Assembly (NCBI GenBank): GCA_023428885.1
Contig: JAEYWQ010000375.1
Span: forward strand, 1 to 5,596
Reading direction: 5' to 3'
DNA length: 5,596 bases
Source of the DNA: Bacillota bacterium
GTDB lineage: Bacteria > Bacillota > Clostridia > Lachnospirales > Lachnospiraceae
Shown here: in pieces, positions 5,174-5,596 of the stretch
How the letters are laid out: each line of letters opens with the position of its first letter
Position numbering within the stretch: the stretch's first letter is position 1
Notes under the pieces: model-generated
The model's database searches: none
What the model was told of the DNA's origin: nothing
What the model saw: only the letters and a program-made list of their open reading frames with translations
Translations under genes and position numbers: made by a program

Positions 5174-5213
5174 TCTAGTGTATAATTATATTGGAGAAAC
5201 TATATATTGAAGA

Positions 5214-5220
5214 AAGGGGA
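5214..5220 (+). promoter_or_regulatory. Ribosome binding site of the CheX-like gene
   Basis: AAGGGGA, 8 bases before ATG 5229. A reasonable, slightly degenerate Shine-Dalgarno sequence that supports the start of the partial gene at the window end. Confidence 0.6.
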
Positions 5221-5228
5221 TTTTTGCC

Positions 5229-5596
5229 ATGTTTTGTCGATGTTTTGGGAATTATCTTTTGGGCAAAAATATCATTACACAAGGCCAATTAAGCCAAATT
5301 CTTGAGTATCGAAAATCAAATCGTGTAAAGCTCGGCTTGATTGCGGTAGAACAGAAATTATTGACGGCTGCGAAAGCAGAAGAGATTAACCAACTTCAAA
5401 TGAAAATGGATAAAAGATTTGGAGACATTGCCATTGAGAAGGGGTATCTCAGTGAAGATGAGGTTTCGAAGTTATTGATTTTACAGGGGAACCCATATTT
5501 ATTATTTGTTCAGGCGTGTTCGGAATATGATATTATGCCAAAAGAAAAGGTGGATGCCTGCTTAGTAGGGTTCGCACGAGAGAATGTGTATAGTCA
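5229..5596 (+). CDS. CheX-like chemotaxis-associated protein with GspE-N-type repeats, N-terminal part
   Basis: The gene runs off the window after 122 codons with no stop. Two related motifs are visible. Residues about 7-30 (FGNYLLGKNIITQGQLSQIL) and about 64-86 (RFGDIAIEKGYLSEDEVSKL) both follow the 'G..L...g.it..ql...l' pattern of the GspE N-terminal (MshEN/T2SSE-N) fold, known for nucleotide or c-di-GMP binding in some families. Between them lies RVKLGLIAVEQKLLT (32-46), and after the second comes LQGNPYLLFVQA (85-96). Clostridial proteins with this N-terminus are often annotated as CheX-like and continue into a CheX/phosphatase-type domain; that part is outside the window. It has its own tandem promoters and lies 2.3 kb downstream of an MCP gene. 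The domain pattern is fairly clear; the chemotaxis role is inferred. Confidence 0.65.
   Translation, partial: MFCRCFGNYLLGKNIITQGQLSQILEYRKSNRVKLGLIAVEQKLLTAAKAEEINQLQMKMDKRFGDIAIEKGYLSEDEVSKLLILQGNPYLLFVQACSEYDIMPKEKVDACLVGFARENVYS

Noticed and set aside
5181..5186. Third TATAAT as an independent promoter
   Set aside because: At 17-base spacing the -35 position falls on another TATAAT, and there is no correctly placed TG extension; it is probably just AT-rich sequence.

Overview
The window is AT-rich, with strong AGGAGG-type ribosome binding sites, TTGAAA/TATAAT promoters and low-GC codon usage. It looks like a low-GC Firmicute, most likely a spore-forming, motile clostridium of the Lachnospiraceae type. 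The genus assignment is an inference from gene style, not from a database match.

Layout from left to right. (1) 2-991, + strand: the 3' end of a GntR-type (YtrA-like) repressor whose stop codon directly abuts the start of a six-helix membrane protein of unknown function. The two form a translationally tight operon ending at a 10-bp stem-loop. (2) 1067-1198, - strand: a 43-codon gene too short for usual ORF cut-offs. It encodes an Asn/Lys/Ser/Thr-rich polypeptide, has a good ribosome site and a possible sigma-G-like promoter, and may be a small spore protein. (3) 1312-2945, + strand: a promoter, a leader hairpin with a U-tract, and a soluble methyl-accepting chemotaxis protein (MCP). The MCP has no membrane segment, carries a HAMP-like N-terminus, and has what appears to be a Cache/PDC-type sensor at its C-terminus. 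(4) 2956-3169: a terminator-like hairpin followed by a dense, GC-richer set of inverted repeats with several copies of CTTTGTTC. This looks like a MITE- or REP-like intergenic repeat. (5) 3238-5099, + strand: a two-gene operon. The first gene encodes a SAM-dependent methyltransferase fused to a compact type I inorganic pyrophosphatase domain; the second encodes a zinc-ribbon NADH pyrophosphatase (NudC). (6) 5135-5596, + strand: two overlapping, helically phased TTGAAA-N17-TATAAT promoters, then the first 122 codons of a protein with two GspE-N-like motifs, of a kind often annotated in clostridia as CheX-related chemotaxis protein.

Functional themes are chemotaxis/signalling (the MCP and the CheX-like protein, separated by the repeat and the enzyme operon) and pyrophosphate or dinucleotide housekeeping (pyrophosphatase fusion plus NudC). 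The least ordinary items are the methyltransferase-pyrophosphatase fusion paired with NudC, the cytoplasmic C-terminal Cache-like sensor on a soluble MCP, the structured repeat at 2986-3169, the phased tandem promoters, and the small reverse-strand gene. No phage genes, transposase, tRNA, rRNA or CRISPR array was seen.
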